From positions 1-64,000 of the forward strand of contig JASAON010001599.1 of NCBI GenBank assembly GCA_030849065.1: DNA of 64,000 bases, in the 5' to 3' direction. This DNA is from Jaenimonas drosophilae. Taxonomy: Eukaryota; Euglenozoa; Kinetoplastea; Trypanosomatida; Trypanosomatidae. The position numbers and the translations under genes are program-made. The notes under the pieces are model-generated. The model was not told where the DNA came from, did no database searches, and was given only the letters and a program-made list of their open reading frames with translations. Of the stretch, positions 19,200-28,772 are shown one piece after another; the stretch's first letter is position 1, and every line of letters starts with the position of its first letter.

Positions 19200-19543
19200 A
19201 TGAAGTTGAGGAGGAGCTCTCTTGCTCTACTGCTCATCACTGGGTAGGTGCCTGGCTGAGTGCATCAGGGTGGTTCCATGGCTGCTGCGTGCAACACGAG
19301 ATGTGCGTGTTGGCTCATTATGTTGCGGTGAATTGATGGTCTTTGTATTTATTTTTGTTATTGGGCGCCAACCTTTTGCATGATCACCTGATCCATTCAT
19401 CCAACGAACTTTCTCATCCTTGATTAATGTACGTGCGTACGCGTATCTCGTCTGTCTTGCCATCCACCCACGAACTGCTCCTCTCCTCTCCACAACATCC
19501 TCCTACTACATCCAACACAGTAGCTGCTACACCAACCAAAGGT
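19200..19543 (+). other. intergenic spacer
   Basis: The spacer holds T-rich sequence near 19343-19361 and a CT-rich stretch (about 19470-19510). This is followed by AG at 19519-19520, the probable acceptor for the centrin gene. No gene is seen. Confidence 0.5.
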
Positions 19544-20050
19544 ATGAACAATCGTGCGTACTCAACCGTCAAGGGCCAACGTCTGCCCTCTGACTTGACG
19601 GAGGAGCAAAAGAAGGATATCGCCGAGGCCTTCCGTGAGCTCGACATGGATGGCTCCAACACCATCACCCCCAATGACCTGAAGGTGGCCCTCCGCGCTC
19701 TCGGCTATGAACCAAGCAAGGAGATGATTCGTCGGCTGGTCAGTGAGATGGATCGTGGCGGGGTCTCCAACAACTTAGTACTCAGTGAATTTGAAGAGAT
19801 TATGCGGCAAAAATTCTTCTCGGAGCACAATGAAGAGGAACTGATGCTCGCTTTCCCTCTGTTCACGGAGGGCAAGTCAGACTACATCACCATAGACGAC
19901 CTCAAGCGTGTGGCGGCGGAGGTTGGGGAGGATATGCCGGATGAGGTGTTGCGGGAGATGTTGGATGCCGCTGATGTGTTAGACCGCGATCATCGCATTT
20001 CACGCGAGGAGTTCCTCAAGATGCTCATGACGGAGAAGCGCAAGAAGTAG
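19544..20050 (+). CDS. divergent centrin / EF-hand protein
   Basis: This 168-residue protein has centrin length and spacing: [21 protein letters not shown], then four EF-hand units. EF1 (loop 34-45, D34, D36, S38, T40, D45) looks able to bind calcium, with Asp instead of Glu at loop position 12. EF2 (from D70) is distorted by an Asn/Val-rich loop. EF3 (about 107-119, [12 protein letters not shown]) lacks the first acid. EF4 (about 145-156) keeps D147, D149 and E156 but has Val at position 1. Kinetoplastids carry several centrins at basal bodies and the bilobe; this is one of the divergent ones. The start is the ATG 24 nt after the AG at 19519-19520. Confidence 0.85.
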   Translation: MNNRAYSTVKGQRLPSDLTEEQKKDIAEAFRELDMDGSNTITPNDLKVALRALGYEPSKEMIRRLVSEMDRGGVSNNLVLSEFEEIMRQKFFSEHNEEELMLAFPLFTEGKSDYITIDDLKRVAAEVGEDMPDEVLREMLDAADVLDRDHRISREEFLKMLMTEKRKK

Positions 20051-20927
20051 ATGAGGACCCGATGATGAATCCTCCCTCTCCCCCCTGCATTTCCTCCAAA
20101 GCAGCAACGCACATCCAGGGCATCCTGGTCTGCTTCAGACCCTGGCTGATGTGTGATTGTGGTTGCGCTGAGCTCCTGCCCTTGCTTGTTAATGTTCATT
20201 AGACGGGAAGATCCCCCCAAAAACCAACACTGTGCAATACACGGGTGAGGAGAATGGTGTTCGTTGTACATCTTCTCCACCGCACCAACCAACTCTCCCC
20301 CTCCCCCACAACTTCAACTTCTTCTTCTTTCTGATATCTCTTCTCTTCCACCAAGTTCAGTCTATCTAGGTCAGCGGGAACCACGTGGTGGAGCACTTCA
20401 ACATCTTCTCCCTCACACACACCTCACTACTTCAACACACATTTTGTAGGCCTGCGCACACAACGTTGGCTGGCTGAGGGACCCTTCGAACCACTCTTCC
20501 CTCCCACTTTACGATATCTCTTCATTCAACTGCAACGATCAATCTTTTCGCGGCCCACAGACATTTGCTCAGCGTCTCTCTTACTCTTCCACGTGTTGTG
20601 CCTCGAACACACAGTTGGGGCCAGACACAACAACAGCATCAGCATCAGCATCAGATCTCATTGGCCATCGCCATCAATCACCATCACACGAATTCACTCA
20701 CTCGGCGTGTATTCGTTTGTGCGTGTGTAGCATCTTCAACAGCATTCCCCATCCATACACGGAACAGACGTTCGAGCACACAAACCAAAAAAGAAAATAG
20801 GAAGGCGAGGTACCTCTAACACAAGCACCCAGCGCACATACTTGCACTAACAACAACACCATCTCGTACTCACACACATATACACGAAGAACAGAACGTC
20901 AACGAGCTTGAAGTTGTGTTGCACCAG
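20051..20927 (+). other. long intergenic spacer with possible structured RNA
   Basis: No protein gene is supported in these 0.88 kb. The part from about 20106 to 20156 can fold: CACATC pairs with GATGTG, CAGG with CCTG, and GTCTG with CAGAC around a CTT loop. About 55 nt further on is AGATCCCCCCAAAAA (20209-20223), also found at 23053. CT-rich stretches (20283-20352) look like processing signals. Confidence 0.45.
20209..20223. repeat. 15-nt motif AGATCCCCCCAAAAA, copy 1
   Basis: The exact sequence recurs at 23053-23067. Both copies are in long spacers, follow foldable sequence and lie more than 500 nt upstream of the next start. Confidence 0.6.
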
Positions 20928-22571
20928 ATGAGTACCACATCGCAGCAGCTGGAGAGTGCCAAGGCTGCCTTCATGGAAGGCCGGTATAGGGATGCCGAGG
21001 CCGTCCTGAAGGCCATGCCTGCCGACGACCTCAAGGTGAAGAACAACCTCTTAGCCGTGCAGTTCCTTCAGGGCAACAAGGATGGAGAGGATGCCCTGCA
21101 GGAGCTGCGCTTTGACAGCCATCGTGGGCCCAATGGAGAGCTGATTTTGCAGTACGAGGGCCATGAAACGGCCTTGTACAACGAGGCGGTGCTCTACGCA
21201 CGTAGTGGTTTGGTGCATGAGGCCATCACACTCCTCCGTCGCTTGCTCGAGATCAGCTCCTCCATCTCCCTTCCCGTCCTCGTACACAGCCTCTGCCTCT
21301 TCCAGACCCTCACCCTCACCGCAAGCAGTCTGGGCAGCCACCCTCGTGGGAAGCAGGAGGAGGAGCTCATTCAGAAGCACCTCAACGAGAACATCAGCAA
21401 GATGCCCCCTGAGTTGATGGCCCTCATCACCGCCGCCTTCGCCGACTCCAGCAGTCTTCACGAGTCCTTCAAGGCCGGCACTAGTTCAGCCGATAAGGCC
21501 GTGTACCTGAACAACCTCGGGGTGCTGGCCCTCAACGATGGCAAAGCCCACGTAGCCTCCTTGTGCTTCACCAAGGCACGTCTCTCCGCATCTAGCCCAC
21601 CATCTTCGGTGCTCTTGCAACAACCCATCACCTACAACGCAGGCCTCTGCGCGCTGCTCCGGGAGGACTATGAGGAGGCCATTCGCAACTTCCTCGCCGT
21701 GCAGGATGGCATGAAGAACTCCCCCATTTACTGGGTGCGCTTTGCCGAGGCGGCGGTTGGCACCGCGCTGCGCCAACAACGCCACAACCGTCGTGAGGAC
21801 TACGAGAAGCAGCAATCCAAGTTCAGTGAGCTCCTGCAATCTGGCAAGACCTTTCACAACTTCGAGCTCCTCTCACTGCCTGGCGCCGTCTTCTTCCCCG
21901 GGCCGCTGCAGGAGGCGAGCCAGCCTAATAGTGCGAGCAAGGCCATTGACGAGCTCACGGCCAGCTCCATCCAGAACGCCTTGTTCCTCCTCATCCCACC
22001 TGGATATACCTTCACCACCGCGATGGAGGCATTCCCGCACCAGCAGCAGCTGCTTCTCTACGCGATGCTGTACTGGGTCGCGCTGGAGCTCTACCGGCAG
22101 AACTATCTTGTGGCGTCGGAGATTGGTCTGGAGATCCTCTCCACCCACGACCACCCACGCCCGCTGCCGGCCAACCTCTACGCCACCCTCCTCTCCTACG
22201 TTTTGGAGGCGTTGGTGCACATCAACGACCCGGAGCGGGCGATGCAGGTGCTTCGCAAGACCTCCCTCTCCTCACTCATCTCCGGCACCTCCTCTGACCG
22301 CCTCGATGGCGCCCAACGAAGCCGCGTGGAGGCGCTCTTTGCGAATCTGGCACTGACGCACATCCTCAGCGGCTCGTGGAGCCAAGCCCACAGCGTTTTG
22401 GATTCACTCCTGGCCAAGATTTACGAAGCAGCACCGAAGGACAACTCTGACTTCCTCCCTGAACGCGACGCGCTCTTCGCGCATCAGCTCCTCTCCATCT
22501 TCTTAGTTCTGGCCCAGGGCGATGCAGAGAAGGCCACGGCACAACTGAGCAGGATAGATTGGAGTCTGTAG
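20928..22571 (+). CDS. NOT10: CCR4-NOT complex subunit 10 (NOT10), TPR protein
   Basis: This 547-residue alpha-helical TPR protein should act in mRNA deadenylation as the NOT10 subunit of CCR4-NOT, which in trypanosomes anchors the deadenylase module. The first TPR-like pair is QQLESAKAAFMEGRYRDAE, and another starts at ETALYNEAVLYARSGL. Residues about 190-215 read YLNNLGVLALNDGKAHVASLCFTKA, which closely follows the CNOT10 signature (YLNNLG..H...GK...A...F.KA). The block ITYNAGLCALLREDYEEAIRNF (about 234-255) follows the CNOT10 YNAGL block. The C-terminus is further helical repeats. The start is the ATG at 20928; frames opened by GTG/TTG just upstream are not credible. Confidence 0.85.
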   Translation: MSTTSQQLESAKAAFMEGRYRDAEAVLKAMPADDLKVKNNLLAVQFLQGNKDGEDALQELRFDSHRGPNGELILQYEGHETALYNEAVLYARSGLVHEAITLLRRLLEISSSISLPVLVHSLCLFQTLTLTASSLGSHPRGKQEEELIQKHLNENISKMPPELMALITAAFADSSSLHESFKAGTSSADKAVYLNNLGVLALNDGKAHVASLCFTKARLSASSPPSSVLLQQPITYNAGLCALLREDYEEAIRNFLAVQDGMKNSPIYWVRFAEAAVGTALRQQRHNRREDYEKQQSKFSELLQSGKTFHNFELLSLPGAVFFPGPLQEASQPNSASKAIDELTASSIQNALFLLIPPGYTFTTAMEAFPHQQQLLLYAMLYWVALELYRQNYLVASEIGLEILSTHDHPRPLPANLYATLLSYVLEALVHINDPERAMQVLRKTSLSSLISGTSSDRLDGAQRSRVEALFANLALTHILSGSWSQAHSVLDSLLAKIYEAAPKDNSDFLPERDALFAHQLLSIFLVLAQGDAEKATAQLSRIDWSL

Positions 22572-23008
22572 CACACACACACACACACAACACAGACCAC
22601 TCGTACCGATTGTGTTCGCCACCTTTCTTCTTTATCTTTGTTTGTTGTTATGGTTCGTCTGTGTTTCGTGCCTCCTCTGTACTCCCTTCGTCCTCCCTCC
22701 TTCACCCCTCCGTCCGTCTTCCTTCAATCAACCACACACGTGTGCGTGTTGGCCATGTATCACCTCCCCACATACACTCGCTCTCCTTTTTGCGGCATTG
22801 CTGACGATGAAGAGGATGGCATTGCTCCCACACACATATCGGTGATGATGGTATCATGATGATATTGCATCTTCCTTCGTGGTGGGTTATTGTGGGGGAA
22901 TCAAAGATGATGATGATGTGGTTGAAGTTCGGAGACGAGCCATCGTCATCAGGTTGGTGTTGGTGAACGTGAGGGCGGATCGAGGTTGGCAGGCTACGAT
23001 GAGACGAA

Positions 23009-23046
23009 CCACCTCGCCGCTGGCTATCACAGACGTGGTGAGGTGG
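23009..23046 (+). other. inverted repeat able to form a 10-bp stem
   Basis: CCACCTCGCC (23009-23018) pairs with GGTGAGGTGG (23037-23046). There is one G-U pair and an 18-nt loop. The stem ends 6 nt before the shared motif at 23053. Confidence 0.5.
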
Positions 23047-23052
23047 AGCCAG

Positions 23053-23067
23053 AGATCCCCCCAAAAA
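23053..23067. repeat. 15-nt motif AGATCCCCCCAAAAA, copy 2
   Basis: It is identical to 20209-20223. The flanking sequences differ, so this is not a long duplication. Confidence 0.6.
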
Positions 23068-23599
23068 GATGGCGTATTAATGGTGTTTCTGAAATCAGAC
23101 GCTAAGATGCTGGCTGGATGATGTACCGTTGCCGTCTGCCTGACGGTGCGGGTAATGCTGCCTGTAAATGTGTGTTGTTCCTCACGCGCTGCCACTCGAT
23201 GCCCTTTCTCTTTCTCTCTCTCTCTCTCTCTTCTTCCTTGCTGTTGTTTTTGTGAAGCTTCTTCGTTTCCTGCTCTACGTCCCGTAGGGGGAACGCGCAT
23301 TGGCGTACAGTTGTGGGTTGGCAGGCCAAATCATAATTATTTTCTCGGCTCGTCCTACTCATCAACAAGCTTGATCTCTTAACGCCCGCGCTTCAGCCCT
23401 CTTTGTATCTAAGCCACTACCCGCGCTCGTACCGGTGCATCTCTCCAGCTTTTTTGTTTGTACTTGGAGAGCATCAACCTACCTGTTCTACTTGGTACAG
23501 TTGTTGTTGTTGTTGTTGCTGATTGGGCTTCATACCCACGTACACACAACGACCTAGCTACTCAGCTCATCATCAGCATATCATCATCATCTTCTTCAC

Positions 23600-23601
23600 A
23601 G
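23600..23601 (+). promoter_or_regulatory. AG immediately before the ADCK start codon
   Basis: CTTCTTCACAG runs directly into ATG. Use of this AG would leave no template-encoded 5' UTR beyond the spliced leader. AGs further upstream (for example in CTCATCATCAG) are the alternatives. Confidence 0.3.
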
Positions 23602-25191
23602 ATGCGCTTTCTATCTACCCGCTGGAGGAGAGGCGCGGCCGTCGTGGTGGGCGTTCCCCTCGTGGGCCTCGGTGGGCTTAGCGCATATGTGCAGTACCGC
23701 CAACGTACGCGGCCCGCACGCCACATCTTCCGCCCACTCGTCGATGCCGAGGGCAATTTGGTGCTTGAAGGAAAAGTTATTCCACGCCCGAACACCGCAA
23801 CTGTGGTGCATCGCAGCGTGGAGCTCGTGGCCATCTTCGCACCCATGCTGATCTTGTACTTCCTCATGTCATGGAATGCCGCGCTCTACGACCGTTGGCT
23901 GAGGTGGATGGTGAATGCGGTGGAGCGCGCGGGCCCCGTCTTTGTGAAGATTGGCCAGTGGGCCTGCACGCGCGAGGATCTCTTCTCCCCCAAACTCCGC
24001 TCCGTGTTAAAACGCCTGTACAATGAGGTGGAGGTGCACCCATTCCCAGAGACGATGAAGATTCTGGAGGAGGAGCTCGGCTGCGACCCTTACACCGTCT
24101 TCGATTCCATCGAAGCCACCACAGTTGGATCTGGCTCTATTGGCCAAGTACATCTCGCGCGCATCAAAAACACACAAGACCGTGTGGTGATTAAGGTGAT
24201 GCATCCCAACATTATTGAGAACATCACCGTGGACTTCTGCATCCTTCATCGTTTGGCCAAAACCCTGGATGAGATGTTTCCCTCGCTGGACTACTACGAC
24301 CTAAAGGGCCTCTCCTCTGGCTTCACGAGCCACCTCGCCGCTCAGCTGGATTTTCGCATTGAGGCTGAAAATCTGGAGCAGTTCCGCGCCAATTTCGAGC
24401 GTACGCAGTTTGTGCGTATTCCAAAACCCATCATATCCACGCAGCGGGTGTTGGTTGAGACCTTTTGTGAAGGAGAGCCGGCTAACCCAGAGTACCTGGC
24501 CAGCCTCCCCCGCCACGCGCGCGATGTGCTGGCGGGCAAGGGCCTCAACACGTGGTGCCAGATGCTTCTGCGCGACAACTTCATTCACGGTGATATGCAC
24601 CCTGGCAACATTCTGATTGATGGAAGTGACGTACATGAGCCACAGGTGACTCTGATTGATGTGGGTCTGTGCCAGCAACTCACGCCGCGGGAGTCGGAAG
24701 TCACCCACATGCTCATGGATGGCTTCGTGCGGTGGAGCTCCTCCACCGTGGCGGAGTCGCTCTGGAACATGTCTAGCCATCAACGCTTCGCCAACCGCGA
24801 AAAGTTTGATGCGGAGCTCGACGAGGTTTTCACAAAGTTCCGGCCCGCCAAGAATGATCAGGGCGCGGTGACAAATGTGCTGCAGGCCATCTTTGAGTGT
24901 GTGCGTGAGAACAGCGTGCAGATGGAGCCGCCCTACGTATCTCTCCTTTTTGCGGTGTTGGTGCTGGAGTCGTTCATTATGAATCTGAATCCGGAGTTCA
25001 ACATGGTACGGCACGCCGCGCCGTGGCTCGTCAGTGAGGGCTTCATCTCCAAGGGAGTTATAAAGAACTGGCTAAAGACGAGGAGAGACGCCATTGTGCG
25101 TGAGTACGGCATCCTCAGGGGCCGCATGGGCGATGGCATGGAGCTGGAGAAGCTCGAAGGCCATCAGAACGTTCGCATGAGTTTGGTGTAG
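23602..25191 (+). CDS. ABC1/ADCK (UbiB-family) atypical kinase, ADCK2-like
   Basis: This 529-residue protein belongs to the UbiB/ABC1 family of atypical kinases/ATPases, which support coenzyme Q biosynthesis or lipid homeostasis in mitochondria. The N-terminus (MRFLSTRWRRGAAVVVG) looks like a mitochondrial presequence running into a hydrophobic stretch at 11-30. A second membrane segment is at about 73-91. Family landmarks are KIGQ (116-119, the KxGQ motif), the nucleotide loop GSGSIGQVH (176-184), Lys198 in VVIKVMHP, Glu254/Glu256 in FRIEAENL, the catalytic HGDMHPGN (329-336), and the metal motif DVG (353-355) in place of DFG. The spread of motifs and the HGD catalytic site resemble ADCK2 more than COQ8. 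The next upstream in-frame codons are spacer. Confidence 0.9.
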   Translation: MRFLSTRWRRGAAVVVGVPLVGLGGLSAYVQYRQRTRPARHIFRPLVDAEGNLVLEGKVIPRPNTATVVHRSVELVAIFAPMLILYFLMSWNAALYDRWLRWMVNAVERAGPVFVKIGQWACTREDLFSPKLRSVLKRLYNEVEVHPFPETMKILEEELGCDPYTVFDSIEATTVGSGSIGQVHLARIKNTQDRVVIKVMHPNIIENITVDFCILHRLAKTLDEMFPSLDYYDLKGLSSGFTSHLAAQLDFRIEAENLEQFRANFERTQFVRIPKPIISTQRVLVETFCEGEPANPEYLASLPRHARDVLAGKGLNTWCQMLLRDNFIHGDMHPGNILIDGSDVHEPQVTLIDVGLCQQLTPRESEVTHMLMDGFVRWSSSTVAESLWNMSSHQRFANREKFDAELDEVFTKFRPAKNDQGAVTNVLQAIFECVRENSVQMEPPYVSLLFAVLVLESFIMNLNPEFNMVRHAAPWLVSEGFISKGVIKNWLKTRRDAIVREYGILRGRMGDGMELEKLEGHQNVRMSLV

Positions 25192-25611
25192 GGTGAGCTG
25201 GCCGCCGCATGAGCATCATCATCATCATCATCTTCATCATCGTCTCTGCCATCACCTTTCACACTCGTTTCTTGGAAGGAGAGGCACATGAGAACTGATG
25301 TGCGGTTTCCCCATCCTCATCACCATCATCATCATCATCAACTAAGCTTCTTCTGAATGCTTGTAACAGTGGAGGTGGTCGTACAACACCGACCACCTCT
25401 CATCACGCAACTGTTCGCTTCATGCTGAGTTCTTGCGTGCTGCCTACATTGTGAAGGTGGTTGTGTGGAAGTGATTTGTTTCATCTTTTCCTTCGACCTT
25501 CTCCCAACACAACAACAACAGCAACAACAACAGCGTTCATAGCACACACACACGTGCATACATTGGTGGGCTCAAGGACATACGCAACATCTCTCCTCGT
25601 ACTTCTAGTGC
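25192..25611 (+). other. intergenic spacer
   Basis: The spacer holds ATC repeats just after the ADCK stop (25213-25240, and again near 25321-25340) and CAA repeats near 25507-25530. A CTCTCCTCGTACTTCTAG acceptor-like sequence ends 3 nt before the next ATG. No gene is seen. Confidence 0.5.
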
Positions 25612-26832
25612 ATGGATCAGCCTCAGGGCGCCATACCACATTCATCCTTGGAGAGCCGCATGCCCAGCGGCTACTTCAGAACACGCCATGCGGAGGAGGT
25701 GCGTTTGCCCTCGGAACATAGTGCTGAGGCCACCCTAACCTCCACCACAGGACGCCACGTACGACCAGCACCATCTTCCTCCAACAATGGCCCCGCACCT
25801 TCATCATCACCTGCCGTGCTTGATTGCACAGATATGTTCGGCTTCCGTGTTTCTGCCGCGGAAAAGGCAGCAGAGCAGGAGTACTCCACGTGGAGGGCCT
25901 ACACCACCAAGGAGATGAACGAGTGGCGCCGCGCCATCCCCGCGTGGACGGAGGTCTCTGAAGAAAAGAAGAAGAGCCTCTGCCGCCGTGGTGTGCCACC
26001 CGCACTCCGCTCCACGGTGTGGCTCCTCCTTCTTGGCACCTATCTGGGTGATGTGCAAGGTGGTGATGGTGATGTGGTGGGCCCCCCTCCCGCCCGCAAC
26101 GCCCGCGCCGAACGTGCCAAGCGTCGCGCCCTCTACGACACGTGGAGGTCCGCCCCGTTGCCGAGCTCCGACGTGGATGGGATCATTGAACGCGATCTCC
26201 CCCGAACGTTTCCCACACACGCCCTCTTCAACCAGAAGGATGGCCAAGGAATGTTGCGCAACATTCTTCACGCCTACGCCAACGCCAACCCCATCGTGGG
26301 CTACTGCCAAGGCATGGCCTTTGTGGCAGGAACACTGCTCATTCAGCTCGAGTCTGAGGAGGAGGCCTTCTGGGCCTTCAAGGCCATGATGGAGCAGCCA
26401 CGCTGGGATCTGCAAAACATGTTTGTGTCAGGATTCCCCAAGCTGTATAGCACCTTGTACGTGATGGATGCACTCATGGAGAAGGAGCTCCCCGCACTCC
26501 ATCGTCAGCTACGCCAGCAGAGCATCGAGCTCTCCTTCTTCGCCCCGCAATGGTTCCTCACCGTCTTCTCGTACAACCTGAATTTTGTGTTGGTGATGCG
26601 TATTTGGGATATGTTCCTGTGCGAAGGGTGGAAGCCGGTGTACCGCATCGCGCTTGCCCTGCTACAGATGGATGAACGCCGCCTGCTACGTGAGCCCGAG
26701 ATGATTTTGGCGCTGAAGCAGGTGGAGGAGGGGAAGGATCCCAACACGTTGTTGCGCGTGGCGCAGGATATTAGCTTTCGTACCGCGACGGTGCAACGCC
26801 TGCTTCGCAAGTACGAAAAGACGCGAACGTAG
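25612..26832 (+). CDS. TBC-domain Rab GTPase-activating protein (tandem copy 1)
   Basis: This 406-residue protein has a TBC domain from about residue 125 to 350, preceded by a disordered Ser/Pro-rich N-terminus. It should speed GTP hydrolysis by a Rab and so control a trafficking step. The Arg-finger motif IIERDLPRTF is at 191-200 (R198), and the Gln-finger motif YCQGMAF is at 231-237 (Q233), so it looks catalytically competent. The third motif region reads APQWFLTVFSYNL (311-323), followed by RIWDMFLCEGWKPVYRIALA. The C-terminus (about 355-406) is helical. The next gene is its close relative. The start lies just after a CTTCTAG sequence. Confidence 0.92.
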   Translation: MDQPQGAIPHSSLESRMPSGYFRTRHAEEVRLPSEHSAEATLTSTTGRHVRPAPSSSNNGPAPSSSPAVLDCTDMFGFRVSAAEKAAEQEYSTWRAYTTKEMNEWRRAIPAWTEVSEEKKKSLCRRGVPPALRSTVWLLLLGTYLGDVQGGDGDVVGPPPARNARAERAKRRALYDTWRSAPLPSSDVDGIIERDLPRTFPTHALFNQKDGQGMLRNILHAYANANPIVGYCQGMAFVAGTLLIQLESEEEAFWAFKAMMEQPRWDLQNMFVSGFPKLYSTLYVMDALMEKELPALHRQLRQQSIELSFFAPQWFLTVFSYNLNFVLVMRIWDMFLCEGWKPVYRIALALLQMDERRLLREPEMILALKQVEEGKDPNTLLRVAQDISFRTATVQRLLRKYEKTRT

Positions 26833-27160
26833 TGATGCCACACGAACAACAGATACGAGTGTTGGCTCCTATGGATGGATCATCATCATCATCATCAAGA
26901 ACCGGATTGGATGGATGATGAGTGATGTGAATGGAGCTATATACGCAGAGCTGAAGTTTGTGGGGGCACTGTTGTTGCAGCAGCTTCTGCTCCTCTTCTT
27001 CATGTTCTATTCATGGAGAGGATGATGGCTTGGTGATGATGTCTGTTGCTCTGGACGAAGATGGATTGAATCCGTAAAGTGCAGATGTCATTCAAGGTGT
27101 TCCAGCTTCTGGTACTGCCGCACCTACACACTACACAACCCTTCTTCTTCACCTCCTCTT

Positions 27161-27161
<1 letters not shown>

Positions 27162-27192
<31 letters not shown>
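27162..27192. repeat. (CA)n microsatellite
   Basis: One of the longest CA runs in the window, about 15 units, in the leader of the second TBC gene. Confidence 0.9.
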
Positions 27193-27195
<3 letters not shown>

Positions 27196-27218
27196 TGTAG
27201 AACAGCACCACCACCACC

Positions 27219-27241
27219 TCCCTCTTTTTTTTGTGCTGCAG
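27219..27241 (+). promoter_or_regulatory. polypyrimidine tract and splice acceptor
   Basis: TCCCTCTTTTTTTTGTGCTGCAG ends 4 nt before the ATG at 27246. The layout decides that start over an upstream TTG in frame. Confidence 0.6.
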
Positions 27242-27245
27242 AGAG

Positions 27246-28772
27246 ATGGAGGAGGAGAAGAGCGCGTTTGATGCGGAGGTGCCGCCGCCCCTCTTCACCA
27301 CGAGCGGCCCCCTAGAGCTTCACTGCTCTTGCCCCGGAACACCACCATCTAACTCATCCAACGCGGATTCTGCTCAGGTGGTGGAATCACGTGTGCAGGC
27401 CGCGGTTGAGCTCGGCGGCTCGGCGGTCTTCTCCCGCCTTGCCGATGAGGCACTTTGTGCGCCGAGCACGTTGGCCATCACAGATGCCGCTCCCACATTT
27501 CAGCCGCCGGCATCCTCATCACGCAGGGATACGTGGAATGGTGGCAGTGTGGCTCATTGTACGACCACTCGTGTTCCTGCTGCAAGCACTAGTCCTACTC
27601 CTACTGTTGCTAGTACTGCTGCCACAACAACAACAAGTGTGGCTGCTACTAGTACCGCAAGGGCTGCTACTGCGGCATCTCCATCGAGGGCCTCCGACAG
27701 CCGCTCCTCCTCACCAAGCCGCGGAGCCACAACCTCAACACCTCCGCCCAACAACACCGGCAACGCCAACGAAGCCGAGACGGAGGAGGAGCAGCGCTTC
27801 GTGGATGAGTTTGGCTTCGTTCTCAATCCGGCGGAGCAGGAGGTGGAGGCGCAGCTCCTCCGCCGCGTGGATGGACGTGTGGTTGAGCGTCGCGAGCACA
27901 AGTGGGCGGTGATGGCGGCCAACTGGGCTCACGCGAGCGGGGCGATGCGGGCGAAGCTGAAGGAGCGTTGCCGCAAGGGCATCCCCATACGCTTCCGTGG
28001 CATTGCTTGGCAGTTGCTCATGGAGAGTAGCTCAGCCATGGCTTCTCCAGAGAATGAGGGCGTGTATGCTGCCCTGCGCGCAAAGCAGCTCGCGGGCTCC
28101 GTTGACCACACCCTCTCCCGCGACTTGGCCCGCACGTTGCCCAACCACGTTTTTTACGAAGAAGAAGGTGGGGTGGGCCAGACCGCGCTGCGCAACGTGC
28201 TCCACGCCTACGCCGGTATTGATCCCGAGGTGGGCTACGTGCAGGGCATGGCCTTTCTTGTCGCAACCCTCACAACACAAATGGGAGAGGAGGAGGCCTT
28301 TTGGATCTTCCGGGAGATGATGCAGAATGAGCGCCACCGCATGCGTGAGCTCTTCACTCCGGGGTTCCCACTGTTGCACCAACACTTTTACCAACTTCAG
28401 CGGCTCATGGGCCACCAACTCCCGCGGCTGCAGGCGAGGTTGTCGGAGCTGGGCATCGAGCCCTCCTTCTACGCCTCTCAGTGGTTCCTCACGCTCTTCG
28501 TATACCACTTTCCCTTCCGCGCCTTGTTGCATATTTGGGATATCTTCATGTGTGAAGGCTGGAAGATCGTGTATCGGGTTGGTCTGGCACTGCTGCAGTG
28601 GGAGGAGGCCTACCTGCTGGCTGCGCCTTACGAGGATGTGTTGGCACGCCTCAAGAACGTGCAGGAGGGCAAAGATACCAAAACCTTGTTGGAGCGAGCT
28701 CACCGCATCAAGTTCAAGACGGCAGACCTCATCCGCTACGGGCAGGAGTACGCGGCGGGAGCAGGCCAATGA
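27246..28772 (+). CDS. TBC-domain Rab GTPase-activating protein (tandem copy 2)
   Basis: This 508-residue protein has a long Ser/Thr/Ala-rich N-terminal half (about 30-175) and a TBC domain from about residue 240 to 455. The catalytic motifs are intact: SRDLARTLP (R296) and YVQGMAFL (Q333). The block SQWFLTLFVYHFPFRALLHIWDIFMCEGWKIVYRVGLALL (written here as a description of residues 411-450) lines up almost position by position with the same block in the preceding gene, though the N-termini differ. The pair is therefore best read as an old tandem duplication followed by divergence. The Rab target is unknown. Confidence 0.92.
   Translation: MEEEKSAFDAEVPPPLFTTSGPLELHCSCPGTPPSNSSNADSAQVVESRVQAAVELGGSAVFSRLADEALCAPSTLAITDAAPTFQPPASSSRRDTWNGGSVAHCTTTRVPAASTSPTPTVASTAATTTTSVAATSTARAATAASPSRASDSRSSSPSRGATTSTPPPNNTGNANEAETEEEQRFVDEFGFVLNPAEQEVEAQLLRRVDGRVVERREHKWAVMAANWAHASGAMRAKLKERCRKGIPIRFRGIAWQLLMESSSAMASPENEGVYAALRAKQLAGSVDHTLSRDLARTLPNHVFYEEEGGVGQTALRNVLHAYAGIDPEVGYVQGMAFLVATLTTQMGEEEAFWIFREMMQNERHRMRELFTPGFPLLHQHFYQLQRLMGHQLPRLQARLSELGIEPSFYASQWFLTLFVYHFPFRALLHIWDIFMCEGWKIVYRVGLALLQWEEAYLLAAPYEDVLARLKNVQEGKDTKTLLERAHRIKFKTADLIRYGQEYAAGAGQ

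Larger units (their letters stand above)
22572..23601 (+). other. long intergenic spacer with hairpin and shared 15-nt motif
   Basis: No protein gene is supported in this 1.03 kb. It begins with a CA run (22572-22588) and has CT-rich tracts (22680-22728, 23205-23240). Between about 22960 and 23150 lies unusually non-repetitive sequence. It includes a 10-bp stem (23009-23018 with 23037-23046) followed by AGATCCCCCCAAAAA (23053-23067). This could be a non-coding RNA or a UTR element. Confidence 0.45.
26833..27245 (+). other. intergenic spacer between the two TBC genes
   Basis: The spacer holds an ATC repeat (26880-26898), a CA run (27162-27192) and a T-rich tract followed by GCAG at 27238-27241. 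No remnant of either TBC gene is visible. Confidence 0.5.

Noticed and set aside
22879..23121. 80-codon + strand frame in the spacer after NOT10
   Set aside because: It opens with GTG rather than ATG and runs through the hairpin and shared motif, which are more likely a non-coding element.
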